Shown here: positions 1-7,290 of the stretch, in pieces | Position numbering within the stretch: the stretch's first letter is position 1 | Layout of the letters: each line of letters begins with the position of its first letter | Assembly (NCBI GenBank): GCA_045593825.1 | Contig: JAZNXI010000151.1 | Location: 1 to 9,404 of the forward strand | Length of the DNA: 9,404 bases | Direction of reading: 5' to 3' | Source of the DNA: SIG299 sp045593825 | GTDB lineage: Bacteria > Bacillota > Clostridia > Lachnospirales > Lachnospiraceae | The notes under the pieces: generated by a model | The model's database searches: none | What the model was told of the DNA's origin: nothing | The model's input: the letters and a program-made list of their open reading frames with translations, nothing else | Translations under genes and position numbers: made by a program

Positions 1-19
1 ATGGCTACGATCCGACTTA

Positions 20-997
20 GTGGAGCTGATGAAGAAGCACGTACAGGGAACTATGAGAAGTGAAGTTTTAAACGGTCTCGGCGGTTTCTCCGGAGCATTC
101 TCCCTTGCCCCATTCATGAACATGAAGAAGCCAACCTTACTGTCCGGAACAGACGGTGTTGGTACAAAGTTAAAGCTGGCGTTTATTATGGACAAGCATG
201 ACACTATCGGTATCGACTGTGTTGCTATGTGTGTAAACGACGTAGCATGTGCCGGCGGTGAACCATTATTCTTCCTTGACTATGTTGCTTGTGGTAAGAA
301 TATTCCTGAAAAGATTGCTACCATCGTTAGCGGTGTAGCAGAAGGCTGTAAGCAGGCTGGTGCTGCTCTCATCGGTGGTGAAACAGCAGAAATGCCTGGC
401 TTCTATCCGGAAGACGAATATGACCTTGCAGGTTTTGCTGTAGGTATTGTTGACCAGGATGAAATGATTACCGGTGCAGACCTTAAGGCCGGCGATGTTT
501 TAGTTGGTATCGCATCCTCCGGTGTACATAGTAACGGTTATTCCTTAGTTCGTAAGGTGTTCCCAATGGAAAGAAAGGCTCTGGAAGTTTACCATGAGTG
601 CCTTGGCAAGTCCCTTGGTGAAGCTCTCCTTACACCAACTAAGATTTATGTAAAGGCTCTGTCTTCCTTAAAGACAGGCAATGTTAAGGTAAAGGCTTGC
701 AGCCATATCACAGGCGGCGGCTTCTACGAGAATATTCCAAGAATGTTAAAGGATGGCGTTCACGCTGTGGTTAACAAGAACAGCTATGAAGTTCCTGCAT
801 TATTCAAGATGTTAGCTAAGGATGGCAACATTGAAGAGCAGATGATGTACAACACCTACAACATGGGTCTTGGTATGATTGTTGCCGTAGATAAGGCAGA
901 TGCTGACAAGGCAGAAAACCTTCTTAAGGCAGCAGGCGAAACAGCGTACATTATCGGTGAAGTTAAAGAAGGCGAAAAGGGTGTAACCGTATGCTAA
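20..997 (+). CDS. purM: Phosphoribosylformylglycinamidine cyclo-ligase (AIR synthetase), 5'-partial
   Basis: PurM closes the imidazole ring of formylglycinamidine ribonucleotide using ATP, giving aminoimidazole ribonucleotide, in cytosolic purine synthesis. Counting from the GTG at 20, the family motifs are all present: GTDGVGTK at residues 43-50, NDVACAGGEP near 74, GGETAEMPGF from 119, SSGVHSNGYSLVRKV near 165 and HITGGGFYENIPRML near 230. The N-terminal AIRS domain spans about residues 30-150 and the C-terminal one about 160-320. The family usually runs to about 340 residues, and the GTG codes for a valine inside the conserved GY-x-x-VELMKKHV segment, so it is not the true start. Some 15-20 residues lie upstream of or at the window edge. 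Bases 3-11 encode G-Y-D in a different frame, so the frame is broken between 11 and 20. The stop overlaps the purN start. Identity is certain; the 5' boundary is not. Confidence 0.95.
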   Translation: MELMKKHVQGTMRSEVLNGLGGFSGAFSLAPFMNMKKPTLLSGTDGVGTKLKLAFIMDKHDTIGIDCVAMCVNDVACAGGEPLFFLDYVACGKNIPEKIATIVSGVAEGCKQAGAALIGGETAEMPGFYPEDEYDLAGFAVGIVDQDEMITGADLKAGDVLVGIASSGVHSNGYSLVRKVFPMERKALEVYHECLGKSLGEALLTPTKIYVKALSSLKTGNVKVKACSHITGGGFYENIPRMLKDGVHAVVNKNSYEVPALFKMLAKDGNIEEQMMYNTYNMGLGMIVAVDKADADKAENLLKAAGETAYIIGEVKEGEKGVTVC

Positions 998-1614
998 ATA
1001 TTGTTGTTTTAGTCAGCGGCGGCGGAACAAACCTCCAGGCTATCATGGATAAAATTGCAGACGGCACCGTAACCAACACAAAGATTGCGGCGGTTATCAG
1101 TAACAACGCAAACGCCTATGCCCTGGAGCGTGCGGCTAACGCGGGTATTCCTGCGGAGTGCATTTCCCCAAAGCAGTTTGAAAACAGAGAATTATTTAAC
1201 GAGGCACTTCTTGCCGGCGTTAAAAAATATAATCCGGATTTAGTGGTTCTGGCGGGCTTTTTGGTAATTATCCCACCTGCATTAATTGCGGAATACAGAA
1301 ACCGTTTAATCAATATTCATCCGTCCTTAATTCCGTCCTTCTGCGGCACCGGATATTACGGACTCAAGGTTCACGAGGCAGTGCTTGACCGTGGCAACAA
1401 GGTGACCGGCGCTACCGTGCACTTTGTGGATGAAGGAACCGATACAGGCCCAATTTTATTACAGAAGGCAGTTTACGTTCAGCAGGGCGATACTGCTGAG
1501 GTTCTGCAGAAGCGCGTTATGGTAGAGGCAGAGTGGGAGATTCTTCCGCAGGCCATTGATGCCATCGCTAACGGCAGAGTGGTAATGGAAGATGGCAAGG
1601 CTTGGATTAAGTAA
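991..1614 (+). CDS. purN: Phosphoribosylglycinamide formyltransferase (GAR transformylase, folate-dependent)
   Basis: PurN transfers a formyl group from 10-formyltetrahydrofolate to glycinamide ribonucleotide, the third step of purine synthesis, in the cytosol. The 207-residue length fits the family. The N-terminal loop VLVSGGGTNLQAI (residues 6-18) is the phosphate-binding site. The catalytic triad is visible by alignment with E. coli N106/H108/D144: N108 and H110 in INIHPSLIPSF, and D151 in DEGTDTGP. The ATG at 991 lies inside the last codons of purM, a 7-base overlap, with a purine-rich AAAAGG about 10 bases upstream. This arrangement suggests translational coupling. No terminator separates it from purM. 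A hairpin follows the stop. Confidence 0.96.
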   Translation: MLNIVVLVSGGGTNLQAIMDKIADGTVTNTKIAAVISNNANAYALERAANAGIPAECISPKQFENRELFNEALLAGVKKYNPDLVVLAGFLVIIPPALIAEYRNRLINIHPSLIPSFCGTGYYGLKVHEAVLDRGNKVTGATVHFVDEGTDTGPILLQKAVYVQQGDTAEVLQKRVMVEAEWEILPQAIDAIANGRVVMEDGKAWIK

Positions 1615-1631
1615 ATAAAAACTTATTGCGA

Positions 1632-1676
1632 CTATACTTTTGGCGAGGAGAATTCCTCGCCTTGGGTATAGCTTTT
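1632..1676 (+). terminator. Hairpin in the purN-purD gap, possible weak terminator or attenuator
   Basis: An 8-base-pair stem (GGCGAGGA 1642-1649 with TCCTCGCC 1654-1661, loop GAAT) is capped outside by a second perfect 6-base-pair stem, CTATAC 1632-1637 with GTATAG 1666-1671. A 4-by-4 internal loop (TTTT against TTGG, partly pairable as U-G) separates them. Only four T residues follow (1673-1676), so termination would be weak. It lies about 40 bases before the purD start. It could terminate partially, stabilise the purM-purN message end, or be a processing site. Confidence 0.55.
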
Positions 1677-1715
1677 CGTATTTATAGACATGTGGAAAAA
1701 TAAGGAGGATTCGCC

Positions 1716-2987
1716 ATGAAAATTTTAGTAGTAGGCAGCGGCGGCAGAGAGCATGCTATCTGCTGGAAAATTGCACAGAGCAAAAAGGTAGAAAAGATTT
1801 ATTGTGCACCGGGCAACGCAGGTATCGCAGAGTATGCAGAGTGCGTTAACATCGGTGCTATGGAATTAGAAAAACTGGCTGATTTTGCTGAGGAAAAGCA
1901 GATTGATTTAACTGTTATCGGTATGGACGATCCACTGGTAGCAGGTGTGGTTGATGTATTCGAAGCAAGAGGCTTAAAAGTATTCGGACCAAGAAAGAAT
2001 GCCGCTATTTTAGAGGGTTCCAAGGCATTCTCCAAGGACCTGATGAAGAAGTATAACATTCCAACAGCAGGTTACGAAGTATTCAATTCTCCGGAAGCGG
2101 CACTGGCTTACCTTGAAACCGCAAAGCTTCCTATCGTATTAAAGGCAGACGGCCTGGCGCTTGGTAAGGGCGTTCTTATCTGCAACACTTTAGAAGAAGC
2201 ACAGGAGGGCGTAAAGTCTTTAATGACCGACAAGCAGTTTGGCTCTGCCGGCGACCGTATCGTCATCGAAGAATTCATGACCGGACGCGAGGTTTCCGTA
2301 TTATCCTTCGTAGACGGTAAGGCCATCCGCATTATGACCAGCGCCCAGGATCATAAGCGTGCAAAGGACGGCGACCAGGGCTTAAATACCGGCGGTATGG
2401 GAACCTTCTCCCCAAGTCCATTCTATACAGCAGAAGTAGATGAGTTCTGTAAGAAGTACATTTATCAGGCAACCGTTGATGCTATGGCAGCAGAAGGCAG
2501 AGAATTTAAGGGTATCATTTTCTTCGGCCTTATGCTTACCCCGGACGGTCCTCGCGTGTTAGAGTACAATGCCCGTTTCGGCGACCCTGAAACCCAGGTA
2601 GTGCTTCCTCGTATGAACAACGACATCGTAGAAGTGTTTGAAGCTTGCGTAGATGGTACACTTGATCAGATTGAACTTGATTTTGCAGATAACGCAGCAG
2701 TTTGTGTTGTTCTTGCTTCCGATGGCTACCCTGAAAAGTACGACAAGGGCTTTGAAATTACCGGTTTCGAGAATTTCAAGGACAAGGACGGTTATTATGT
2801 ATTCCATGCCGGCACCAAGTTCAATGAAGGTAAGATTGTAACCAACGGCGGACGTGTTCTTGGCGTAACCGCACTCGGTACCGACTTAAAGGATGCAAGA
2901 GCAAATGCTTATAAAGCAACCGAATGGATTGACTTTGCCAATAAGTACAAGAGAAACGATATCGGTAAGGCAATTGATGAGGCGTAA
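1716..2987 (+). CDS. purD: Phosphoribosylamine-glycine ligase (GAR synthetase)
   Basis: PurD joins glycine to phosphoribosylamine using ATP, the second step of purine synthesis; its product is the substrate of the PurN encoded just upstream. The 423-residue length is normal. The N-terminal domain opens with KILVVGSGGREHAICWKI (residues 2-19). The ATP-grasp region runs from about residue 103 to 295 and contains LPIVLKADGLALGKGV (near 138-153) and the signature LEYNARFGDPETQVVLP from residue 282, where E283 and N285 match the metal-binding positions of the family. The C-terminal domain ends at residue 423. The start is fixed by a strong AAGGAGG at 1702-1708, seven bases before the ATG. The gap to purN is about 100 bases and holds a hairpin. 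purH, which often lies between purN and purD, is not here. A strong terminator follows. Confidence 0.97.
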   Translation: MKILVVGSGGREHAICWKIAQSKKVEKIYCAPGNAGIAEYAECVNIGAMELEKLADFAEEKQIDLTVIGMDDPLVAGVVDVFEARGLKVFGPRKNAAILEGSKAFSKDLMKKYNIPTAGYEVFNSPEAALAYLETAKLPIVLKADGLALGKGVLICNTLEEAQEGVKSLMTDKQFGSAGDRIVIEEFMTGREVSVLSFVDGKAIRIMTSAQDHKRAKDGDQGLNTGGMGTFSPSPFYTAEVDEFCKKYIYQATVDAMAAEGREFKGIIFFGLMLTPDGPRVLEYNARFGDPETQVVLPRMNNDIVEVFEACVDGTLDQIELDFADNAAVCVVLASDGYPEKYDKGFEITGFENFKDKDGYYVFHAGTKFNEGKIVTNGGRVLGVTALGTDLKDARANAYKATEWIDFANKYKRNDIGKAIDEA

Positions 2988-3012
2988 ATAACAAGAATAT
3001 ATTATAACTGGC

Positions 3013-3050
3013 AAAAGGCAGAGGTCTGAATAAAAGACCCTGCCTTTTTT
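3013..3050 (+). terminator. Rho-independent terminator after purD
   Basis: AAAAGGCAG (3013-3021) pairs with CTGCCTTTT (3040-3048). A single bulged A at 3022 separates this from a second stem, GGTCT (3023-3027) with AGACC (3035-3039), around the 7-base loop GAATAAA. The stem runs into six T residues (3045-3050). This is a textbook intrinsic terminator 26 bases after the purD stop, and it marks the end of the purine operon. Confidence 0.92.
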
Positions 3051-3057
3051 GAGTATA

Positions 3058-3368
3058 ATGGCCAGAGATATGGCATATTATTGCACATTTTTTATGCCTA
3101 ACGCAAATTCGGCTGGTAATTTTTGCTGTTAGAAAACTTATATGAATCCCCGGTGGAAACTTGTACGGACGGAACCCTGGAGAAACGTCATCACTTGACG
3201 AGGTGTTTTCGAGTCTAGTGAGGCTACGTTTCGATGAGAGCGGGAGCGTGTTCCGGGAGTACAAGTTTCCGCCGGGGATTCCTTATAAAATTTTACTTCG
3301 CCAAAAATTACCAGCTCGATTTCTTTATAAGTAATAAAATGTACAAACTTTTGCCATATCTCTGCCAT
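3058..3368. repeat. Large imperfect inverted repeat, about 310 bases: MITE-like element or long structured RNA
   Basis: Nearly the whole gap between the purD terminator and the next promoter folds on itself. Outer ends: ATGGC (3058-3062) and AGAGATATGGCA (3064-3075) pair with TGCCATATCTCT (3352-3363) and GCCAT (3364-3368), with one extra C at 3063. Further in, CATTTT (3086-3091) pairs with AAAATG (3336-3341). The 12 bases at 3113-3124 pair perfectly with 3303-3314. The 23 bases at 3144-3166 pair with 3259-3281, the one non-Watson-Crick position being a possible G-U. Then GGAAC and GAAACGT (3171-3203 region) face ACGTTTC and GTTCC (3225-3255 region). At the apex TCACTTGAC faces GTCTAGTGA with one T-T mismatch. 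The right arm has an extra stretch around 3232-3250. No convincing gene lies inside. Boundaries are by eye; target-site duplication is unclear (perhaps TA). Confidence 0.85.
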
Positions 3369-3383
3369 ACCTCTTTTCTATTC

Positions 3384-3411
3384 TTGCATTATGTGATATA
3401 CTAGATATAAG
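3384..3411 (+). promoter_or_regulatory. Candidate sigma-A promoter(s) for the surface-protein operon
   Basis: Two overlapping readings are possible. One has TTGCAT (3384-3389), a 16-base spacer and TATAAG (3406-3411). The other is an extended -10, TGATATACT (3394-3402), with no good -35 box. Either would give a leader of roughly 60-70 bases before the ATG at 3477. That leader contains only small potential hairpins (GGGC 3411-3414 with GCCC 3422-3425, and CCC-AAA-GGG near 3454-3462). The position, after a terminator and before a three-gene run, supports promoter function; the exact start is inferred. Confidence 0.55.
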
Positions 3412-3476
3412 GGCGTAGTCTGCCCTGCAACCCAACAATTAGAAAAAGAGAGCCCCAAAGGGAGAATTGAGGTACC

Positions 3477-6400
3477 ATGAAGAATCAAAAAACTATTTGG
3501 AAAAAATACATGACTATTTTCGCAGGAGTATTATTGCTTGCAATGGCAATCGGATTTGGATTCCGTATACATGCCAGCGCGGCAGTGTCCGGTACGGTTA
3601 CGGCCAGTACGTTGTTTGTGAGAACCGGTCCGTCCACCGAATATCCTAAAGTAGAGGTAAACGGTAAAACAGTATTCCTGTCCAGAGGCGATAGTGTTGC
3701 TATTTCCCATGGCAGCAATGGCTGGTATTTTGTTACCGCCAGTTTTGAAGGAACCAAAGTACAGGGCTATGTCAGTGCTGCCCATGTGTTAACCACAGGC
3801 AATGTGCCAACCGCAGCGCCAACCAAAACTCCAACCCCGTCCCCGACAAAAAAGCCAACCAATACCCCGGCACCAACTTCTGCGGCTACTAATGAGGTAG
3901 TTACCAGCGGTTTCCCGCGCAAGGGTATTGTTACTGCCGGAACATTAAATGTAAGAGACAGTGCCGGAACTTCAGGTACTTCCATCATTGGCAAGCTTTC
4001 CAGAGGAGAAGAAGTAGACTTGCTGGGTGCAAAAAAGGTGGGCAGTGCTTACTGGTATCAGATTACTTACAAGCAAAATAATGAAACAAGAACAGGTTAT
4101 GTCAGCAGCCAGTATATTAAGGCAGCGGCAGCGCCAACCAAAACTCCTGTCCCGACGCAGGCGCCAACTACGGCACCTTCCAACGGTTCCGGCGAAGTAT
4201 TGACGGAAGGCTTTCCAAGAACAGGAACGGTAACTGCAACAGGATTAAATGTCAGAGATAACGCCGGAACAGGCAATACAACAGTAATTACTACAATTAA
4301 GTCCGGCGATGCAGTTGTAATTGAAGATGCGAAAAAGGATTCCGAAGGAACCTATTGGTACAAGGTATCCTTCTATCAGAACGGTACCGCAAAGACGGGA
4401 TGGGTCAGCAGTAAGCATATTGCAGTGGCAGCACCGACGGCAACACCAACGCCGACAGCAACACCAACTCCAACGGCAACGCCGACTCCGGCCATTGATT
4501 CTACGGAAAATGTAGTGAACGGAAGTTTTCCTCGTACCGGTACGGTTATTGCCAGCAGTTTACGTGTAAGAAAGGGTGCAGGCACATCCCATGATGAAAT
4601 TGCGGCATTGGTAAGAACAACTACAGTAACAATTCTGTCCGCAAAAAAGGCGGCCAACGGAGATTATTGGTATCAGATTTCTTTCACCAGAGACGGTGTA
4701 AAGCAAACCGGTTATGTACACAGTGATTACGTGGAAGTAGAGGCGCTTCTGCCAACAGCTACTCCGACTCCAACCACCACTCCGGTTCCGTCCCAGATGC
4801 CGGAAGCATCCGGCACACCTGTGCCAACAACAGCACCGGAAGCAACAGCCACTCCGGTTCCTACAACACCTGTAATTCCGGGCGAGCCTATTACCAAGGA
4901 TGAGGTTGAGGATGATTTAGCGTTCTTCTGCTATCCTGCAGAAATTCAGAAAGATAATGTGGTTTTACGTGAAGATTCCATGGCGGATGCAGCAGCATTA
5001 CTGACTATGGAAAAACGGACACAGGTTATGGTCATTAATCAAAGCATCGGTGACGATGGCGTTTGGTACCGCATCGCCGTTAAGAAAAACGGAGAAGTGG
5101 TTTGCGGTTATGTAACCGGTGACAATGTAAAGCTTCTCGCAAGTATTGAGGAACCTGTGGCAGCACAGATTGTGGAAGAAAAGGTCCGCCTCAGAAATAA
5201 TGCATCAGCTACCGGTGGTTACATCAGAACCGCCGCAGGAAAAGTTATTAACCTTTCCATCGGAGATACCGCATGGATTATTGCAGAAGTTTCCAATGAA
5301 GCTTTAACAGAAAAGTGGTTTGAAATTGCAGTTGAAATTGACGGTGAAGTTTATCGCGGTTTTGTACAGGAAGCTCCGGTTTACCTGATGGAAGCAGTGG
5401 AGGAAGCACCAATCACGCCTACTCCTCTGCCAACTCCGACACCGACCGCTACGCCAATACCAACGGCTACGCCAACACCGGAGGCAACAGCCACACCCAG
5501 GCCTGTAGAGAATCCGACAGCCACACCAACAGCAACACCAAAACCAACGGCTACACCTACACCAAGACCAACAGCCACACCAACGCCGACCGGTTTCCCA
5601 ACACCGGCGGTGCACCGGTTGGAAGACGGTACTTATCCTGTCAATGCACCGGGCATTATTACCGGATATGGTTCTACCCAAAATGAGTATGGAAGAATTA
5701 TGGTGGCTTATGTGGTGCCTATGATGCCGTACGAGTTTGTGTGTGATGAACAAGGTCATTTTATTGCTATTTATGGTGATGAAACTTTGGTTCTTTTCGA
5801 CAAGTACACAAATGGAAGTAACACATATCGTCATGTGGGTTTTGAATACGAAGGAAAAATGTATTTCGGCTATATCGATGACGATTGGGTAACGCCATTT
5901 ACCGGTGACTTTGATATTCCGGAATTTTCCGACGTGATTTATCCGTCAGGCAATCCGGGAGATGCAATGCCTGTCGATTTCGAATCCTACTTAGACCAGC
6001 AGGGCTTTCCGGAAAGCTATAAACCATTCCTTCGGGAATTACATGCCATGTATCCAAACTGGGTGTTTGAAGCACATCACACCGGACTGGATTGGAATAC
6101 GGTAATTGCAGAAGAAAGTATTGCAGGAAAAAATCTGATTCCGAATACCAAGAGCATTGAGTGGAAATCCTTAGAAGCAGGTGCCTACGATTGGACCAAG
6201 GATAAATTTGTGGTTTACGACGGTTCTACCTGGGTAACGGCATCAAAAGAAGCAATTGCCTATTATATGGACCCGAGAAACTTCTTAAACGACTCTAATG
6301 TGTTTATGTTTGAAGTACTCCGTTATGCTCCAACCTATCAGGATGAAGCAGGTGTAGAAAATATTTTGAAGAACACCCCGTTCCAGTATCAGTATTATAC

Positions 6401-7268
6401 CTATACGGATGATTTTGGTAACACGAATACATTGAGCTATGGCCAGACCTTTATTGCAGCAGCGGAATATTCCGGTGTCAGCCCGTATCATCTGGCCGCC
6501 CGTGTAAAGCAGGAAGTAGTAACAAGCTCCACAACAGCAAGTAACAGTGTTTCCGGTACCGTAAAGGGGCTGGAAGGATTGTATAATTTCTATAATATCG
6601 GTGCCTACCATTCCACCAAGGCCGGCGGTGCCATTGCCAATGGCTTAAAGTATGCAAAGAATGGTGCCAGCAATAACGATGAATTAAACGATGCTTCCTT
6701 AATTCCTTGGACAAACCGATATAATGCCATCGTAGGCGGTGCATATATTTTAGGTGCCAACTATATTAACCGGGGGCAGGATACCATCTATCTTCAGAAG
6801 TTTAATGTAACCGATAACTCCACATATTATCATCAGTATATGGCAAATGTGGAAGCACCGTATTCGGAGTCTAAAAAGACTGCAGGAGCTTATGACGATA
6901 AAACCAGCCTGCCGATTGTATTTTCCATTCCGGTTTATTTAAATATGCCATCCCAGCCGGTGACAGCGCCGGAAAAGGCATATAATCCAAATAACTGGTT
7001 AAAAACATTGGTGGTTTCCGATGCCAACGGCAAGGACTTACAGTTAACACCAACCTTTAACTTAAAGACAGACCAGGTATATTATCTGGTAGTAGACAAG
7101 GATGATGAGCTGCTTCAGATTGAAGCAACTGCAGTCAGCAGTAAGGCTACCGTATTAAATACCGGTTTCCATGGTCTTGCTTATGGTTCTAACAATATTA
7201 CCATTACTGTGGTGGCAGAAAGCGGAGATATCCGGGAGTATACCATTATCGTGGTAAGACAGGAATAA
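3477..7268 (+). CDS. Secreted multi-SH3 cell-wall protein with glucosaminidase-type and cadherin-like domains
   Basis: Likely an exported autolysin or wall-remodelling enzyme of 1263 residues. A signal peptide covers about residues 1-36 (basic start, hydrophobic 14-26, HASA before cleavage). SH3-like modules lie near 39-105, 150-215, 250-316, 355-420, 485-556, 564-640 and, more divergent, 720-810. Modules 2-4 share the start FPR(K/T)G and the LNVR/LRVR core. Pro/Thr-rich linkers separate most modules. Residues 832-1150 resemble the glucosaminidase (GH73-like) fold: HLAARVKQEVV with candidate catalytic E1013, then a serine/threonine-rich loop and GLYNFYNIGAY (1035-1044). Residues 1174-1263 look like the cadherin-like beta-sandwich family (PF12733 type). 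The ribosome site is modest (TTGAGG at 3467-3472, with GGGAG further up). No sortase motif is visible; attachment is probably non-covalent through the SH3 modules. The next gene starts 22 bases on. The substrate, presumably peptidoglycan, is inferred. Confidence 0.88.
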   Translation: MKNQKTIWKKYMTIFAGVLLLAMAIGFGFRIHASAAVSGTVTASTLFVRTGPSTEYPKVEVNGKTVFLSRGDSVAISHGSNGWYFVTASFEGTKVQGYVSAAHVLTTGNVPTAAPTKTPTPSPTKKPTNTPAPTSAATNEVVTSGFPRKGIVTAGTLNVRDSAGTSGTSIIGKLSRGEEVDLLGAKKVGSAYWYQITYKQNNETRTGYVSSQYIKAAAAPTKTPVPTQAPTTAPSNGSGEVLTEGFPRTGTVTATGLNVRDNAGTGNTTVITTIKSGDAVVIEDAKKDSEGTYWYKVSFYQNGTAKTGWVSSKHIAVAAPTATPTPTATPTPTATPTPAIDSTENVVNGSFPRTGTVIASSLRVRKGAGTSHDEIAALVRTTTVTILSAKKAANGDYWYQISFTRDGVKQTGYVHSDYVEVEALLPTATPTPTTTPVPSQMPEASGTPVPTTAPEATATPVPTTPVIPGEPITKDEVEDDLAFFCYPAEIQKDNVVLREDSMADAAALLTMEKRTQVMVINQSIGDDGVWYRIAVKKNGEVVCGYVTGDNVKLLASIEEPVAAQIVEEKVRLRNNASATGGYIRTAAGKVINLSIGDTAWIIAEVSNEALTEKWFEIAVEIDGEVYRGFVQEAPVYLMEAVEEAPITPTPLPTPTPTATPIPTATPTPEATATPRPVENPTATPTATPKPTATPTPRPTATPTPTGFPTPAVHRLEDGTYPVNAPGIITGYGSTQNEYGRIMVAYVVPMMPYEFVCDEQGHFIAIYGDETLVLFDKYTNGSNTYRHVGFEYEGKMYFGYIDDDWVTPFTGDFDIPEFSDVIYPSGNPGDAMPVDFESYLDQQGFPESYKPFLRELHAMYPNWVFEAHHTGLDWNTVIAEESIAGKNLIPNTKSIEWKSLEAGAYDWTKDKFVVYDGSTWVTASKEAIAYYMDPRNFLNDSNVFMFEVLRYAPTYQDEAGVENILKNTPFQYQYYTYTDDFGNTNTLSYGQTFIAAAEYSGVSPYHLAARVKQEVVTSSTTASNSVSGTVKGLEGLYNFYNIGAYHSTKAGGAIANGLKYAKNGASNNDELNDASLIPWTNRYNAIVGGAYILGANYINRGQDTIYLQKFNVTDNSTYYHQYMANVEAPYSESKKTAGAYDDKTSLPIVFSIPVYLNMPSQPVTAPEKAYNPNNWLKTLVVSDANGKDLQLTPTFNLKTDQVYYLVVDKDDELLQIEATAVSSKATVLNTGFHGLAYGSNNITITVVAESGDIREYTIIVVRQE
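4434..4490 (+). repeat. 18-base tandem repeat encoding PTATPT linker
   Basis: Three in-frame copies of an 18-base unit (4434-4451, 4452-4469, 4470-4487) encode P-T-A-T-P-T, followed by one more proline codon. The copies differ mainly at third codon positions (for example ACG, ACA and ACT for threonine). They form the flexible linker between SH3-like modules 3 and 4, starting at residue 320 of the surface protein. Copy number could vary between strains. Confidence 0.85.
5418..5606 (+). repeat. Long degenerate Pro/Thr-rich repeat linker
   Basis: Residues 648-710 of the surface protein are almost entirely proline, threonine and alanine, in imperfect PTATP units interrupted by short charged or aromatic insertions (EATATPRPVEN, PKPTA, PRPTA, GFP). 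The DNA is a degenerate 12-18-base repeat rich in CCA and ACA codons. It separates the first six SH3-like modules from the divergent seventh module and the catalytic region. It probably acts as a wall-spanning spacer. Confidence 0.8.
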
Positions 7269-7290
7269 ATTTTGAAAGGACACTTCTGCT

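Noticed and set aside
3054..3059. TATAAT box at the left edge of the inverted repeat as a promoter
   Set aside because: There is no -35 element at the right distance upstream, where the purD terminator lies, and no gene starts nearby, so it is probably chance AT-rich sequence.
2821..3368. Minus-strand open frames (147 and 76 codons) across the purD end and the large inverted repeat
   Set aside because: They overlap a well-supported gene or a hairpin arm, have no ribosome site worth noting, and show unusual composition rather than protein-like motifs.
3058..3368. CRISPR array or riboswitch in the intergenic gap
   Set aside because: There are no regularly spaced direct repeats, and I recognise no known riboswitch core; the region is one long inverted repeat instead.
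4376..4657. Minus-strand frame with a GVGVAVGVGVAVG run resembling a glycine/valine repeat protein
   Set aside because: It is the antisense shadow of the PTATPT tandem repeat in the surface gene.
5304..5834. Minus-strand 176-codon frame rich in Cys, Trp and Arg
   Set aside because: It is the complement of the Pro/Thr repeat linker; the odd composition comes from reading CCA/ACA repeats backwards.
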